DNA of 39,214 bases from Sphingomonas sp. (GCF_019749955.1 NZ_JAIEPC010000027.1:1-39214), one strand, 5' to 3'. Positions 22,922 to 32,013 are shown, numbered from the stretch's first letter. Notes: a model not told the origin generated them from the letters alone. Made by a program: numbers and translations.

Positions 22922-24163
22922 ATGGCCGCGCCGATGAACGCTCCCGATGCCATTGACCAGGAACAGCGCGCGCCCATCGGCTTTGTGGAGTTCGTCGCGC
23001 TCGTCGCCTCGCTGATGGCCCTCACCGCGCTTGGCATCGATTCGATGCTGCCCGCCTTGCCGGCGATCGGCACGGCGCTGGGCGTGGCGAGCGAGAATGA
23101 GCGGCAATTCGTGATCAGTTCCTTTTTGCTCGGATTCGGGCTGGCACAGCTCGTCCATGGCCCGCTTGCTGATCGCTATGGGCGCCGCCCGGTGTTGCTG
23201 ATCGCGCTGGCGGGCTATGTCGTCGCCAATCTGGTGGCGGCGTTTTCGAGCAGCTTCATGCTGCTGCTGGTCGCGCGCTTCGCGAGCGGGCTGGCGATTG
23301 CCGCGTCGCGGGTGGTGACGGTGGCGCTGGTGCGCGATTGCTATTCGGGCCGGGCGATGGCGCGGGTCATGAGCCTCGCCTTCATGGTGTTCATGGCCGC
23401 GCCGGTTCTGGCGCCGTCGTTCGGCCAGCTGATCCTGTTGTTCGGTAGCTGGCGGCTGATCTTCGTGCTGATCGCGGTGGTGAGCGCCGGCGTGCTGGCG
23501 TGGTTTGCGATCCGCATGCCCGAAACGCTCGCGCCCGAGCAGCGCCACCCGCTGTCGATCGAGCGGCTGATGTCGGACTGGCGCGTCACGCTGACCGATC
23601 GCGCGTCGATTGGCTATACGCTCGCCGCGACCGCACTGCTCGGCGCGCTTTATGGCTTTATCAATTCGGTGCAGCAGATCGTCGCCGCGCTGACGGGCAG
23701 CGATGATCTGCTCGTGCCGGTGTTCATCGGGGTGGCGAGCATGATGGCGCTCGCGAACCTCATCAATTCGCGGATCGTGATCCGGCTCGGCACGCGGCGG
23801 ATATCGCACAGCGCGCTTGCCGCTTTCATCGTGCTGGCTGGCGTGCATCTGGTCGTCGCGGCGACGGGGCATGAGACGATCTGGACCTTTGCCATCCTGC
23901 AATCGCTGGCAATGGCGTGCTTTGGCCTTGCGAGCGCCAATTTCTCGGCAATGGCGATGGAGAATATGGGCGCGATCGCCGGAACCGCGTCGAGCGTGCA
24001 GGGCTTCATCACCGTCACCATCGGCGCGGTGGTCGGCGCGCTGATCGGCCAGCGTTTCGACGGGACGACGGTGCCGCTCTACCTTGGCTTTTTCGTCGCT
24101 TCGCTGCTCGCCTTTGTCATCATCGCGATCGTCGAGCGCGGGCGGATGTTCCGACCCAGCTGA
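22922..24163 (+). CDS. MFS drug-resistance transporter, Bcr/CflA type
   Basis: A 12-helix proton-driven exporter of 413 residues. The first helix is preceded by GFVEFVALVASLMALTALG and followed by the family pattern IDSMLPALPAIGTALG. The cytoplasmic loop motif A appears as GPLADRYGRRPVL, and helix 5 motif C region as APVLAPSFGQLI; both are those of Bcr/CflA carriers. The substrate is not predictable. Start is uncertain: ATG 22922, ATG 22934 or GTG 22898 are possible, with no obvious ribosome site. Confidence 0.88.
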   Translation: MAAPMNAPDAIDQEQRAPIGFVEFVALVASLMALTALGIDSMLPALPAIGTALGVASENERQFVISSFLLGFGLAQLVHGPLADRYGRRPVLLIALAGYVVANLVAAFSSSFMLLLVARFASGLAIAASRVVTVALVRDCYSGRAMARVMSLAFMVFMAAPVLAPSFGQLILLFGSWRLIFVLIAVVSAGVLAWFAIRMPETLAPEQRHPLSIERLMSDWRVTLTDRASIGYTLAATALLGALYGFINSVQQIVAALTGSDDLLVPVFIGVASMMALANLINSRIVIRLGTRRISHSALAAFIVLAGVHLVVAATGHETIWTFAILQSLAMACFGLASANFSAMAMENMGAIAGTASSVQGFITVTIGAVVGALIGQRFDGTTVPLYLGFFVASLLAFVIIAIVERGRMFRPS

Positions 24164-24248
24164 CCGTCATCACAGAGTCGCGGGAACCGGGGATCATCGC
24201 AGCCGTTGGCGGAGTCGGTCCGCAAACAAGCGGCGAAGGAGACGGGAA

Positions 24249-24590
24249 ATGAGCATCGGTGGCGTGCAAATTGCCGGAGACGGCCCGGCAGGCGAAGGCT
24301 TTGACGAAGACGGCTATGACGAAAGCCAACGCGCTGAAATCCTTGAGGTGACGCGCGACGGACCAAGCGATGGCACGGTCCTGACCGGCCTCGCGCCCGA
24401 CATGGGCCCTGATGAAGACGACGCCGACGAAGACGAGGATGCGGTTGGCGATGACGACACGGCGTCGGATGACGATGACGATGACGACGATGATGATGTC
24501 GACGGCGATGATGACGATGATGACGACGATGACGATGATGCTGACGACGACGCCGTCGAGGGCGATGTCGCCGATGATGACGACGACTGA
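24249..24590 (+). CDS. Extremely acidic Asp-rich small protein
   Basis: A 113-residue protein with no recognisable family. Residues 1-52 are mixed (GGVQIAGDGPAGEGFDEDGY, then EILEVTRDGPSDGTVL); residues 53-113 are almost only Asp with Glu, Ala, Gly and Val and no lysine or arginine. The tail is encoded by GAC/GAT repeats, a GAY microsatellite. A strong AAGGAGA ribosome site precedes ATG 24249, and a perfect terminator follows, so it is a self-contained unit and not a chance frame. It may bind cations or mimic nucleic acid; both ideas are guesses. The adjacent frame at 24412-24594 is a shadow. Confidence 0.8.
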   Translation: MSIGGVQIAGDGPAGEGFDEDGYDESQRAEILEVTRDGPSDGTVLTGLAPDMGPDEDDADEDEDAVGDDDTASDDDDDDDDDDVDGDDDDDDDDDDDADDDAVEGDVADDDDD

Positions 24591-24604
24591 TTAAGTGCCC
24601 GAAC

Positions 24605-24641
24605 CCGCGCCCCGACCGCGATGATCGGGGCGCGGCTTTCG
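24605..24641 (+). terminator. Rho-independent terminator after the Asp-rich gene
   Basis: CCGCGCCCCGA (24605-24615) and TCGGGGCGCGG (24625-24635) pair perfectly over 11 bp with a 9-base loop, followed by CTTTCG. It starts 14 bases past the stop codon. Confidence 0.85.
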
Positions 24642-24678
24642 TTACCCCGCCCGCTCCACCAACAACCGCGATTTCAGG

Positions 24679-24706
24679 TTGCCAAGGGTTTCAATGATTG
24701 TATGTT
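24679..24706 (+). promoter_or_regulatory. Likely promoter of the exbD-like gene
   Basis: TTGCCA (24679-24684) and TATGTT (24701-24706) are separated by 16 bases, close to the sigma-70 consensus, and end about 27 bases before the start codon at 24734. Confidence 0.5.
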
Positions 24707-24733
24707 ACATCATCACACAGGAGGCTGGCGACC

Positions 24734-25147
24734 ATGGCGACGCGATATTTCTCCCCTGCTGATCCCGAGCCGATGACGGCGATCAACATCACCCCGCTCA
24801 TCGACGTGCTGCTGGTGCTGTTGATCATGCTGATCATCACGCTGCCGATCGTCACGCACAAAGTGCCGCTCGATCTGCCGCAGCCAGGGGCGCCGCCCGT
24901 CAATGCGCCGCAGCATCGGCTCGACCTTGGCAGTGATGGCACGGTAAGGATCGACGGCGTGGGCGTGAGCGACGCAGCCCTGCCCGCGCGGCTTCACACG
25001 ATCGCCCGGCGCGGCGATGCGCTGGTGGTGGCGGCCGCTGGCGATGCGCGTTATGCGCGGTTCGACAGCCTGCTCGCGACGATCAAGCGCGCGGGGATCA
25101 CGAAGCTTGGTTTCGCCGACAACGCGCAGTTCGTGCCCGTCAGCTAG
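24734..25147 (+). CDS. ExbD/TolR-type biopolymer transport protein
   Basis: Inner-membrane protein that, with ExbB, turns the proton gradient into motion for TonB-dependent uptake. The 137 residues have a short cytoplasmic start, one transmembrane helix at 22-42 and the essential aspartate Asp24 in NITPLIDVLLVLL, then a periplasmic domain. Ribosome site AGGAGG is strong; the open frame begins with TTG at 24698, but the ATG is preferred. There is no ExbB or TonB gene adjacent, so it is an orphan in this window. Confidence 0.9.
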   Translation: MATRYFSPADPEPMTAINITPLIDVLLVLLIMLIITLPIVTHKVPLDLPQPGAPPVNAPQHRLDLGSDGTVRIDGVGVSDAALPARLHTIARRGDALVVAAAGDARYARFDSLLATIKRAGITKLGFADNAQFVPVS

Positions 25148-25214
25148 CGCGCGGTCTTGCCGATCGGGCGCGGTCGGCATAGCCTGAGCCCGTCACCGAT
25201 TTGGGAGAATGCCG

Positions 25215-25682
25215 ATGCGCGTCCTGTTCGCTCTGTCCGCCGCTGCCCTTGTGCTCGGCATTGCCACCAACAGCATGGCGCGCCCCGCCGAAGCGACCCC
25301 GAGCGCGGACGCGCTGGTCGCTGCGCGGCAGGCCGCATTCCGGCTCAACCTTGCCAGCTTCTTGGCGATCAAGGCCGCGATTGCGCGTGGTGATGATGTG
25401 AAGACGCTGGCGTTGCCGTCGGGCGCGATTGCCGGCTGGGGGCGGGCCTTGCCCGGCCTGTTCCCGGCAGGCAGCACCACGCCGAAATCTGAAGCGCTAC
25501 CGATCGTCTGGAGCGACCGCGCCGGGTTCGAAGCCGCCGCCGCCACGATGGCGACCGAGGCGGCCAAGCTTAACGCGCTCGCCAAGGCCGGGGACAGCGC
25601 CGGATTTGCGGCGCAATATGCGGTATTGGGCGGCACCTGCGCGGCGTGCCACACCAAATACAAGGCCGAAGAAAAGCACTGA
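25215..25682 (+). CDS. Cytochrome c' (class II c-type cytochrome)
   Basis: A 155-residue periplasmic haem protein: signal peptide to about 22, then four-helix bundle sequence, and the haem site CAACH (Cys142, Cys145, His146) close to the C-terminus, the hallmark of cytochrome c' rather than class I. These proteins bind NO or CO and may protect against nitrosative stress. ATG 25215 is placed seven bases after GGGAG, better than ATG 25209. Neighbouring genes give no clue to an electron-transfer partner. Confidence 0.92.
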   Translation: MRVLFALSAAALVLGIATNSMARPAEATPSADALVAARQAAFRLNLASFLAIKAAIARGDDVKTLALPSGAIAGWGRALPGLFPAGSTTPKSEALPIVWSDRAGFEAAAATMATEAAKLNALAKAGDSAGFAAQYAVLGGTCAACHTKYKAEEKH

Positions 25683-25700
25683 CGGCGCGGAAGCGCCCAA

Positions 25701-26021
25701 TCAGCGTACCCGGGCGGCGGCGGCGACGTGATCGAGCACGGCCGGGTGCAACGGTTGATTGAAGCGAATACCGCTTTGGTCGCCGCGCGCCCACATCACC
25801 GTGGCTTCAATCGGGGCGAGATGGCCGAAACGGACCCACACCGGCTTGCCCGTGCGCAGGAAGATGTTGGAGACTTGGCAGCCTTGGCGCGACAGATCGT
25901 TGATCACGGCGTCATGCGCCGTCGCGCTGCGCTCTCGGATTGACGCGACCATCATCACCCGCGCCCGCTCACCTTCGCGGCGTTGATGATCAAGCGGGGG
26001 CAGGAAGGCGGGGGGGGGCAT
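25701..26021 (-). CDS. PilZ-domain protein
   Basis: A single-domain c-di-GMP receptor-like protein of about 107 residues. The domain shows RRxxxR (QRREGERARV), VASIRERSATAHDAVI, then DLSRQGCQV (the D/N-x-S-x-x-G motif) and RFNQPLHP near the end. The second Arg of the canonical RxxxR motif is present. The start is unclear: ATG 26021 (AAGG eleven bases upstream) puts a nine-C run directly after the start codon; ATG 26102 would give about 134 residues. Function in adhesion or motility is inferred from the family. Confidence 0.78.
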   Translation of the reverse strand: MPPPAFLPPLDHQRREGERARVMMVASIRERSATAHDAVINDLSRQGCQVSNIFLRTGKPVWVRFGHLAPIEATVMWARGDQSGIRFNQPLHPAVLDHVAAAARVR

Positions 26022-26167
26022 CGACGTGCGCCTTACCGGGCGCCAGCGACGCAGCACGCCACGACGCGGTGCAGAAGCGCCGACCCCGATATCAAATAGC
26101 ATGCCATTGACGCTGCCCGGACTTATTTCGAGAAGCTTAATTTTAGCGCCCAAATCTTAAAGACCGG

Positions 26168-26875
26168 TTAGCGCCCGCCTCTGGGTTTGGCGGATTTATC
26201 GCGCGCGAACGCTTCGAGGATCGCCCGGTCGCGGATCGCGATATGGCCGCGCGTACACCGCAGCGCGCGCTCGCCTTCAAGAATGTGCAGGCAATCGGTG
26301 ATCGTCGCGCGCCGCAGGTTGAGCAGCACGCCCAATTCGCTGTGCTTGATCGCAATTTCATCGCCATCGATCCGGTCGTGGAGCATCAGCAACCAACGGG
26401 CCAGCCGCCGTTCGGCCGGATCGCACGCAGTCGACACGATCGTGTCGCTGAGCTGCTCCACAAATTGCCCCATACAGCGCAGCAGATCGGCAAGGAGTGT
26501 CGGGCTGGCGCGGCACGCCGCACGCAGCCGCGTCGTCGGGATCGACAGCACGGTTCCGCCCTGTAGTAGCGCCACGGCGCCGTGGTCCGGCATGTCGTTG
26601 CCCAGCAACGCCCACCAGCCGACCATCCCTTCGCGCCCGACAAGGCCAACTTGCATCATGCGCCCCGTTGCCGTTGCCGTGCGCAGCCCGATCACCGCCG
26701 TTTCGGGAAAGAAGACGTGATCGAGCGGTCGGGTTGGATCGAGCAGTATTTCGCCCCCGCCGACGACATGACGTTGCAGATCGGCGGCGATCAGTTGTGC
26801 ATCATCGGGGTGCAGCGAACCCAGCAGCGCGTTGCCGCGATCTACCGCTGTGTCCAATGCCATTCGCCCATGCAT
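26168..26875 (-). CDS. Crp/Fnr family transcription regulator
   Basis: A 235-residue cytoplasmic regulator: a cyclic-nucleotide-binding-like beta-barrel (about 15-140, with GGGEILLDPTRPLDHVFF and VGLVGREGMVGWW) joined to a winged helix of the Crp type near 175-225 (KHSELGVLLNLRRATITDC). The cAMP-binding Arg-Ser pair of CRP is not evident and cysteines for an iron-sulfur cluster are absent, so it is neither classic CRP nor FNR. ATG 26875 follows GGAG by five bases. Target genes are unknown. Confidence 0.9.
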   Translation of the reverse strand: MHGRMALDTAVDRGNALLGSLHPDDAQLIAADLQRHVVGGGEILLDPTRPLDHVFFPETAVIGLRTATATGRMMQVGLVGREGMVGWWALLGNDMPDHGAVALLQGGTVLSIPTTRLRAACRASPTLLADLLRCMGQFVEQLSDTIVSTACDPAERRLARWLLMLHDRIDGDEIAIKHSELGVLLNLRRATITDCLHILEGERALRCTRGHIAIRDRAILEAFARDKSAKPRGGR

Positions 26876-26966
26876 CTCGGCTCCAATTCTCTTCGAACTG
26901 GAATGAGCTACGTGTCCGCTAGCGTGCCGGATGCACTTATGCCGTCAACTGCCCTGGCGAGCGGAG

Positions 26967-29654
26967 TCATTGCCCCGTCGATAGCCCTTTCGCGAGGACC
27001 GCATTGAACGCGGCGGCGTCGTTCTTGTCCTCCGACGACCAATCGAAGTCGCGCGTCTCAGCCGCCCACCACGCGGCGTCGTGGCGGGGCAGCGCAATCG
27101 GTCCGGCGGTAGTGCGCGGCGGCAGCGGGAGTTGCGTCGAATAGAGGATATCGGCGGGTGTCGCCTTGAACGACCAGCCCGGCCCCTGCGTCAGGTCGAA
27201 CAGATCGGCCATTGGTCGAGCACCGCCGTCGAACAAATTGTTCGGCTTCAGCCCCAGCACCGCCTCGATCGTTCGGATCATGTCGACCGTGGTGTAGCGC
27301 GTCGAAATCACCGCGCCTTGTTTGACATAAGGTCCGGCGACAAACGCGATCGACCGGTGCGCGTCGACGTGGTCAGGGCCGTCCTGTGCATCGTCTTCGA
27401 GCACGAACACCAGCGTGTCCTTGGCGAATTTGCTCTTGGCGATCGCCTCGACGAGCAGGCCAACGGCATAGTCGTTATCGGCCTGCTGCGTTTCGGGCGT
27501 GTTGACGCCGCGGATCGCCTTGTCGAACGCGCCCATGTGATCGTTCATGAAGCGCACGAACGACAGCGCGGGCATCGCGCCCTTGGCCTCGAACCCCGCA
27601 AATTCGCGCTGCCATTCCTTGAAGCGAAAGAAATCGGGCAACTGGCTGTCGAAGCCCCGGAAATAAGGATCGGTGAGCGGCGTCAGAAACTGGCTGGCCA
27701 CCACCGCGACGGGGGTCTTGCTCGCAAACGGATCTTCGATCGGAGGGATGCCGCCCTTGTCGGCGGGCAGGTCATAGCGCGTCAGATCGAGGAAGAAGCC
27801 ATAGTTGCGCACCGATTTGCCCGCGCGGTGGGCAGCGTCCCAGAGATAGCCCAAGCCGCGCTCGTCTTCGGGGCCGTCGACTTCAGCGGCATTGCGGTTG
27901 CCTGCGAGGCGATCGTCGTCCTCATCGACTTGCGGATGGGCGGCGCGGCGCGCGGCTTTGTTGCCCGAGACGACGACGTTGCGCTCAGTGCCTTCGCTGT
28001 CATAGCTGCCGCCCTTGGCGGCGTAATAGGTGTGGGTGAGCTGTTCATTGACGTCGGTCGCGCGGGCGGCCGTGCTCCACTGCCAGCCGTCGCCCGACAC
28101 TTCCCCTGACACGCGGAAATCATCGAGCGTGACGAATTGCTCGGCCAGTGCATGCTGGTTGGGCGTCAGCGCGCGACCGAACTGCGCGATGCTGGGGTCG
28201 CCATTGCCGCGCGGCAGATCACCGAGCACCTGATCATAGGTGCGGTTTTCTTTCACGATATAGATGACGTGTTTGATGCGTTTGCGCAGCTCGGCCATTC
28301 TGAGCGTGTCGGCCCGGCTGGCGGCGGCCCCGATCCGCGCATTGGCGAGCGCGCGCGGCGTGAGCGTGGCGAGCGTCTTGGCCGAAGGAATCGGAATCGT
28401 CAGCAGGTGCGATCGGACGAGCTGGAGGATATAGTCGTTGCTCGCACGCCCAACGCCCGGCTTCGCGCAGTCGCCCTGCTGCTTCATCCGGCTCGTCTGC
28501 GCGCACCAACCGCGATTGGGACCGGCCTGGCCCTTGGTATCGAGCACGAACAGCCGCTTGGGTGTCCAGGCAACGGCGGCGGGGTACCAGCCGGTCGGGA
28601 TCAGCCCGGTCAGGCGCGGCTTGGGGCCGGTGAGGCTGATCACCGCGACGGCATTGGTGCCGCCATTGGTGGCGTAAAGCGTGCGCTCATCGCCCGACAG
28701 TGTCAGGCTGGTCGGTGTGGCGCCGCGTGGCCGTGTGGGCGTGTTGGGCAGGGTCGGCACGGCTTGGGCGACCACGCCTTTTGCCGCATCAATGATCTCG
28801 ACCAGATCGGCATTGTCTTCGGTCACGAACAGTCGCTTGCCCGCGCGATCAGTGATGACGCGGTTGGGGACGCCCTTCAGCGCGACGCGACGCAGCACGC
28901 GACCAGCGGCGGGATCGACTTCGACCAGCTCGCGGTCGCGCTGGCTCGTTACCCAGAGCGTTTTGCCCGTCGCGGCGATCCAATAAGGCGAAGTCCCACC
29001 AGCCTTGCCGCCGCCGGGCCGAAGGTCGATCTCGCGGACGCTAGCCGTCGCCAGATCGACGATCGAAATGCTGTCATTGTGGCGATTGGCGACCGCGAGC
29101 TTGCCGCCGCCGTCGAACAGCGCGACCCCGGCGGCGAGCGGCGCGGTACCGATACCGATGCCGACTTTGTGGCCGAGCTTGATCGGCGCGCCCGCTGGTG
29201 CCCAGTCATCGCCGGTGCGGGCAAAGGCCTGCACGCTGTCGAACACGCCGAGCGCGGCATAAAGCTTTTGCCCATCGGCGCTCCAGACAATGCCGCCATA
29301 GCTCGCCGAAATCGCCAGCGTCGCGGTGCGGCGCGGGGTCGGTCCGGTCACGTCGTAAATCACGATATAGTCGCCGAACGCCTTGGGGCTGACCGGGCCA
29401 CCCTTGGCATTGAGCAGGCTGTTGGTGCCCGAGGTGATGATCGCCAGCCGCGTGCGGTCGGGCGACAACACCGCATTGGTCGCCCAGCCGAGCCGCAGCG
29501 TCGGCATATCGGCCAGCGCGGGGTCGAGCGCGATCATGCTGCTGCCGGGGGCGGCAAGCGGGGTGATGCGCTGGCCCGTCGGCAGGATATCGTCGACGGC
29601 GGCCGCCATGCTGCTCGTGGCCAATAGTGCCAGTGCGATTGCGATCCGCATCAT
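26967..29654 (-). CDS. Exported beta-propeller / phosphoesterase fusion
   Basis: An 895-residue secreted protein with a signal peptide (1-19). Residues about 40-400 form a YncE-like beta-propeller (repeats such as KLAVANRHNDSISIVDL and ERTLYATNGGTNAVAVI). From about 460 a phosphoesterase of the acid-phosphatase/phospholipase C family follows, with KENRTYDQVLGD at 468-479 as its first metal motif and EDDAQDGPDHVDAHR near the end. Both parts appear complete. It probably releases phosphate from organic esters in the periplasm or outside. Ribosome site is AGGGGAG before ATG 29654. Confidence 0.9.
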   Translation of the reverse strand: MMRIAIALALLATSSMAAAVDDILPTGQRITPLAAPGSSMIALDPALADMPTLRLGWATNAVLSPDRTRLAIITSGTNSLLNAKGGPVSPKAFGDYIVIYDVTGPTPRRTATLAISASYGGIVWSADGQKLYAALGVFDSVQAFARTGDDWAPAGAPIKLGHKVGIGIGTAPLAAGVALFDGGGKLAVANRHNDSISIVDLATASVREIDLRPGGGKAGGTSPYWIAATGKTLWVTSQRDRELVEVDPAAGRVLRRVALKGVPNRVITDRAGKRLFVTEDNADLVEIIDAAKGVVAQAVPTLPNTPTRPRGATPTSLTLSGDERTLYATNGGTNAVAVISLTGPKPRLTGLIPTGWYPAAVAWTPKRLFVLDTKGQAGPNRGWCAQTSRMKQQGDCAKPGVGRASNDYILQLVRSHLLTIPIPSAKTLATLTPRALANARIGAAASRADTLRMAELRKRIKHVIYIVKENRTYDQVLGDLPRGNGDPSIAQFGRALTPNQHALAEQFVTLDDFRVSGEVSGDGWQWSTAARATDVNEQLTHTYYAAKGGSYDSEGTERNVVVSGNKAARRAAHPQVDEDDDRLAGNRNAAEVDGPEDERGLGYLWDAAHRAGKSVRNYGFFLDLTRYDLPADKGGIPPIEDPFASKTPVAVVASQFLTPLTDPYFRGFDSQLPDFFRFKEWQREFAGFEAKGAMPALSFVRFMNDHMGAFDKAIRGVNTPETQQADNDYAVGLLVEAIAKSKFAKDTLVFVLEDDAQDGPDHVDAHRSIAFVAGPYVKQGAVISTRYTTVDMIRTIEAVLGLKPNNLFDGGARPMADLFDLTQGPGWSFKATPADILYSTQLPLPPRTTAGPIALPRHDAAWWAAETRDFDWSSEDKNDAAAFNAVLAKGLSTGQ

Positions 29655-29778
29655 CCATCTCCCCTGATCAGGATCACCGCCTGGCATTTGCCGGGTGACG
29701 CCTTCGTGAAGCAGCGATAGCGGGTCGGCGTCGGAAAGGCACCCCCGCGAACGGCGGATGCCAGGCTCGCAGAGCGTC

Positions 29779-30561
29779 CTAAACCAGTTCGTCGGCCACC
29801 GCGGGCAGTCGCACCGGCGGGATGTCCTCGTCCTCCAGCAGGCTCCAGCCGGTCGGTCCTAGCGCTTCCATCGGGCGATAGCGCGTCTTGTAGCTCATCC
29901 GCGCGCTGCCTTTCACCCAATAGCCCAGATAGACATAGGGCAGACCCGCTGCCCGCGCGCGCAGGATGTGGTCGAGAATGATGAGATTGCCGAGCCCCTG
30001 GCGATCCGCCGCATCGGCATCGAAAAAACTATAGATCATCGACAGGCCATCAGCCTGCTGGTCCGTCAGGCACGCGCCCACCAGCCGCCCGCGCCGACCG
30101 AAGCGCGCCGGTTCGCGATATTCGATGATATAGGATTTGACTGGCGACTGTTCGACCATGTCGGCATAATCGGTCTCGTCCATCCCGGCCATGCCGCCGC
30201 CGGGGTGGCGGCTCGACAGATACCGGCGCAGCAGTTCATATTGCTCGTCGGTTCCCCAGGGCTTGCACGCGGTAACGTCGAGGTCGGCGTGGCGACGGAT
30301 CAGCTTGCGTTGGGTGGCATTGGGCACGAATTCGTCGGCGACCACGCGCACCGACACACAGGCCGAACAGCCCGCGCAGCTCGGGCGGTAGGCGACGGAC
30401 TGGCTGCGGCGGAAACCGATTCGGCCAAGCGCATCGTTGAGCTCGGCAGCGTGCGGTCCGGCGAGCTCGGTGAACACCTTGCGCTCCAGCCGCCCCGGCA
30501 AATAGGGGCAGGGCGAGGGGCTGGTCACAAAGAATCGCGGAAAGCGAAAAGGCGCAGTCAC
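29779..30561 (-). CDS. bpt: Aspartate/glutamate leucyl-tRNA-protein transferase
   Basis: Cytoplasmic N-end-rule enzyme that adds leucine to proteins with exposed Asp or Glu, marking them for ClpAP. The 260 residues have the conserved start [15 protein letters not shown], the cysteine cluster Cys62-Cys65-Cys68 ([14 protein letters not shown]), [12 protein letters not shown], and the closing [20 protein letters not shown]. These are the diagnostic Bpt/Ate1 motifs. Confidence 0.95.
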   Translation of the reverse strand: MTAPFRFPRFFVTSPSPCPYLPGRLERKVFTELAGPHAAELNDALGRIGFRRSQSVAYRPSCAGCSACVSVRVVADEFVPNATQRKLIRRHADLDVTACKPWGTDEQYELLRRYLSSRHPGGGMAGMDETDYADMVEQSPVKSYIIEYREPARFGRRGRLVGACLTDQQADGLSMIYSFFDADAADRQGLGNLIILDHILRARAAGLPYVYLGYWVKGSARMSYKTRYRPMEALGPTGWSLLEDEDIPPVRLPAVADELV

Positions 30562-30669
30562 CGCCGGCTGGTCCTCTCGCGCGACGCCTGCCGACGCGCT
30601 TGAACGACGTTATGAATCGTCCGCGTCATGATGAAAAGCCGCTTTACCACGAAAGAGGGTTAACAGAGC

Positions 30670-30678
30670 TGTGGATAA
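30670..30678 (-). promoter_or_regulatory. DnaA-box-like 9-mer
   Basis: The minus strand reads TTATCCACA, the exact consensus DnaA box, in the 228-base gap between bpt and ilvA. No other copy was noticed beside it, so an origin is not indicated; it may regulate bpt or occur by chance. The rest of this gap shows nothing else. Confidence 0.4.
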
Positions 30679-30789
30679 GCGGCGCCAGGCCCCGTGCACT
30701 GGGCCAAGCATAGCCGATTGGTCGCTTCGGCGCACGCGGTGCGCCACTCGGCCTGTCGTTCCGGCGATTCGTTTTGGCTCGGCCGCGCC

Positions 30790-32013
30790 TCAGGCCAGCT
30801 CGATCAGGCTCGCTTCATAGCCCGCCGCGCGCACCGCCGTCAGCAAGCGCTCAAGATGCGCACGGTCGCGCGTCTCGCATTCGATCTCGGTGATCAAGCC
30901 CTTGGCGGGGAGCGAGGTGAAGATGCGCTGGTGATAGACTTCCATGATGTTGACGCGCTCGGCATCGAACACCCCCGCCAGCTTGAACAGCGCCCCCGGC
31001 TGATCCTGCAACCTGATCTGCACGCGCGCCAGCCGCCCTGAACGCGCGAGATCGCGCACCAGCACATTGGCGAGCAGCCGCGTGTCGATATTGCCGCCAC
31101 ACAGCACCAGCCCGACAGTCTTGCCCTTGAAGCGTTCGGGATGCTGAATCAGCGCCGCGAGGCCAGCGGCGCCAGCGCCTTCGACCACGGTCTTTTCGAT
31201 CTGGACAAGCAGCGACACCGCTTTTTCGAGGCTGCGTTCGCTCACCAGCACAATGTCGTTGACGAGCAGTTCGACCATGCGACCGGTGATCAGCCCCGGC
31301 TCCTTCACCGCAATGCCTTCGGCCAGCGTTTCGCCGCCGCAGGGCAGCTGGCCGTGGTTGACCCGGTTGTGCATCGACGGGAACAGCTCGGCTTCGACGC
31401 CAACGACCTCTATCGGGTGGTCCGCCGCGCGCGCGACCACCGCCATCCCGCTGATCAACCCGCCGCCGCCGATGGGGGTGACGAACATGTCGATGTCGGG
31501 GGCATCCTCAAGCATTTCGATCGCCGTCGTGCCTTGCCCCGCGATGATGCGCCGGTCGTCAAACGGGTGGACGAAGGTCAGCCCCTGCTCGGCTTCGAGC
31601 AAGCGGGCATGGGCATAGGCTTCGTCGAAAGTCTCGCCGACCAGGATGACGTTGGCGCCGTGCCCTTCGGTTTGGGTGACCTTCACGATCGGCGTGGTCG
31701 TCGGCATCACGATCGTCGCGGGAATGCCGAGCCGGTGCGCGTGATAGGCCAGACCTTGCGCATGATTGCCTGCCGACGCGGCGATCACCCCCTTGGTCTC
31801 GTGCGGCAGCTGGAGCAGCGTGTTGAGCGCGCCGCGTTCCTTATAGGCCGCGGTGAACTGGTGGTTCTCGAACTTCAGATAAACCGTCGCGCCCGTCATC
31901 TCCGACAGCGTGCGGCTGACAAGTGTCGGCGTGCGGACGATCGATGGCGCAATACGGGCATGGGCCGCGCGGACATCGTCGATCGATACGGGAAGGTCGG
32001 GAATGCTCGCCAT
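30790..32013 (-). CDS. ilvA: Threonine ammonia-lyase
   Basis: PLP enzyme that deaminates threonine to 2-oxobutyrate, the first step of isoleucine synthesis. In 407 residues the PLP lysine is Lys58 in FTAAYKERGA, with SAGNHAQG at 80-87 and a glycine-rich phosphate loop (IGGGGLISG). An ACT-like C-terminal domain (VQIRLQDQPGALFKLAGVF onwards) is the regulatory part, as in the TdcB/IlvA short forms. ATG 32013 is chosen; the open frame reaches 32061. It diverges from the amidohydrolase gene. Confidence 0.94.
   Translation of the reverse strand: MASIPDLPVSIDDVRAAHARIAPSIVRTPTLVSRTLSEMTGATVYLKFENHQFTAAYKERGALNTLLQLPHETKGVIAASAGNHAQGLAYHAHRLGIPATIVMPTTTPIVKVTQTEGHGANVILVGETFDEAYAHARLLEAEQGLTFVHPFDDRRIIAGQGTTAIEMLEDAPDIDMFVTPIGGGGLISGMAVVARAADHPIEVVGVEAELFPSMHNRVNHGQLPCGGETLAEGIAVKEPGLITGRMVELLVNDIVLVSERSLEKAVSLLVQIEKTVVEGAGAAGLAALIQHPERFKGKTVGLVLCGGNIDTRLLANVLVRDLARSGRLARVQIRLQDQPGALFKLAGVFDAERVNIMEVYHQRIFTSLPAKGLITEIECETRDRAHLERLLTAVRAAGYEASLIELA

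Noticed and set aside
22724..23902. 392-codon minus-strand frame opposite the MFS gene
   Set aside because: Low-complexity, His/Arg/Gln-rich product with no motifs; the plus-strand transporter explains the region.
24412..24594. Met/Thr-rich frame MTTMTMT within the Asp-rich gene
   Set aside because: Plus-two reading of the same GAY repeat; the Asp frame has the ribosome site and terminator.
28137..29627. 496-codon plus-strand frame opposite the phosphoesterase fusion
   Set aside because: Compositional shadow; the fusion has full catalytic motifs.
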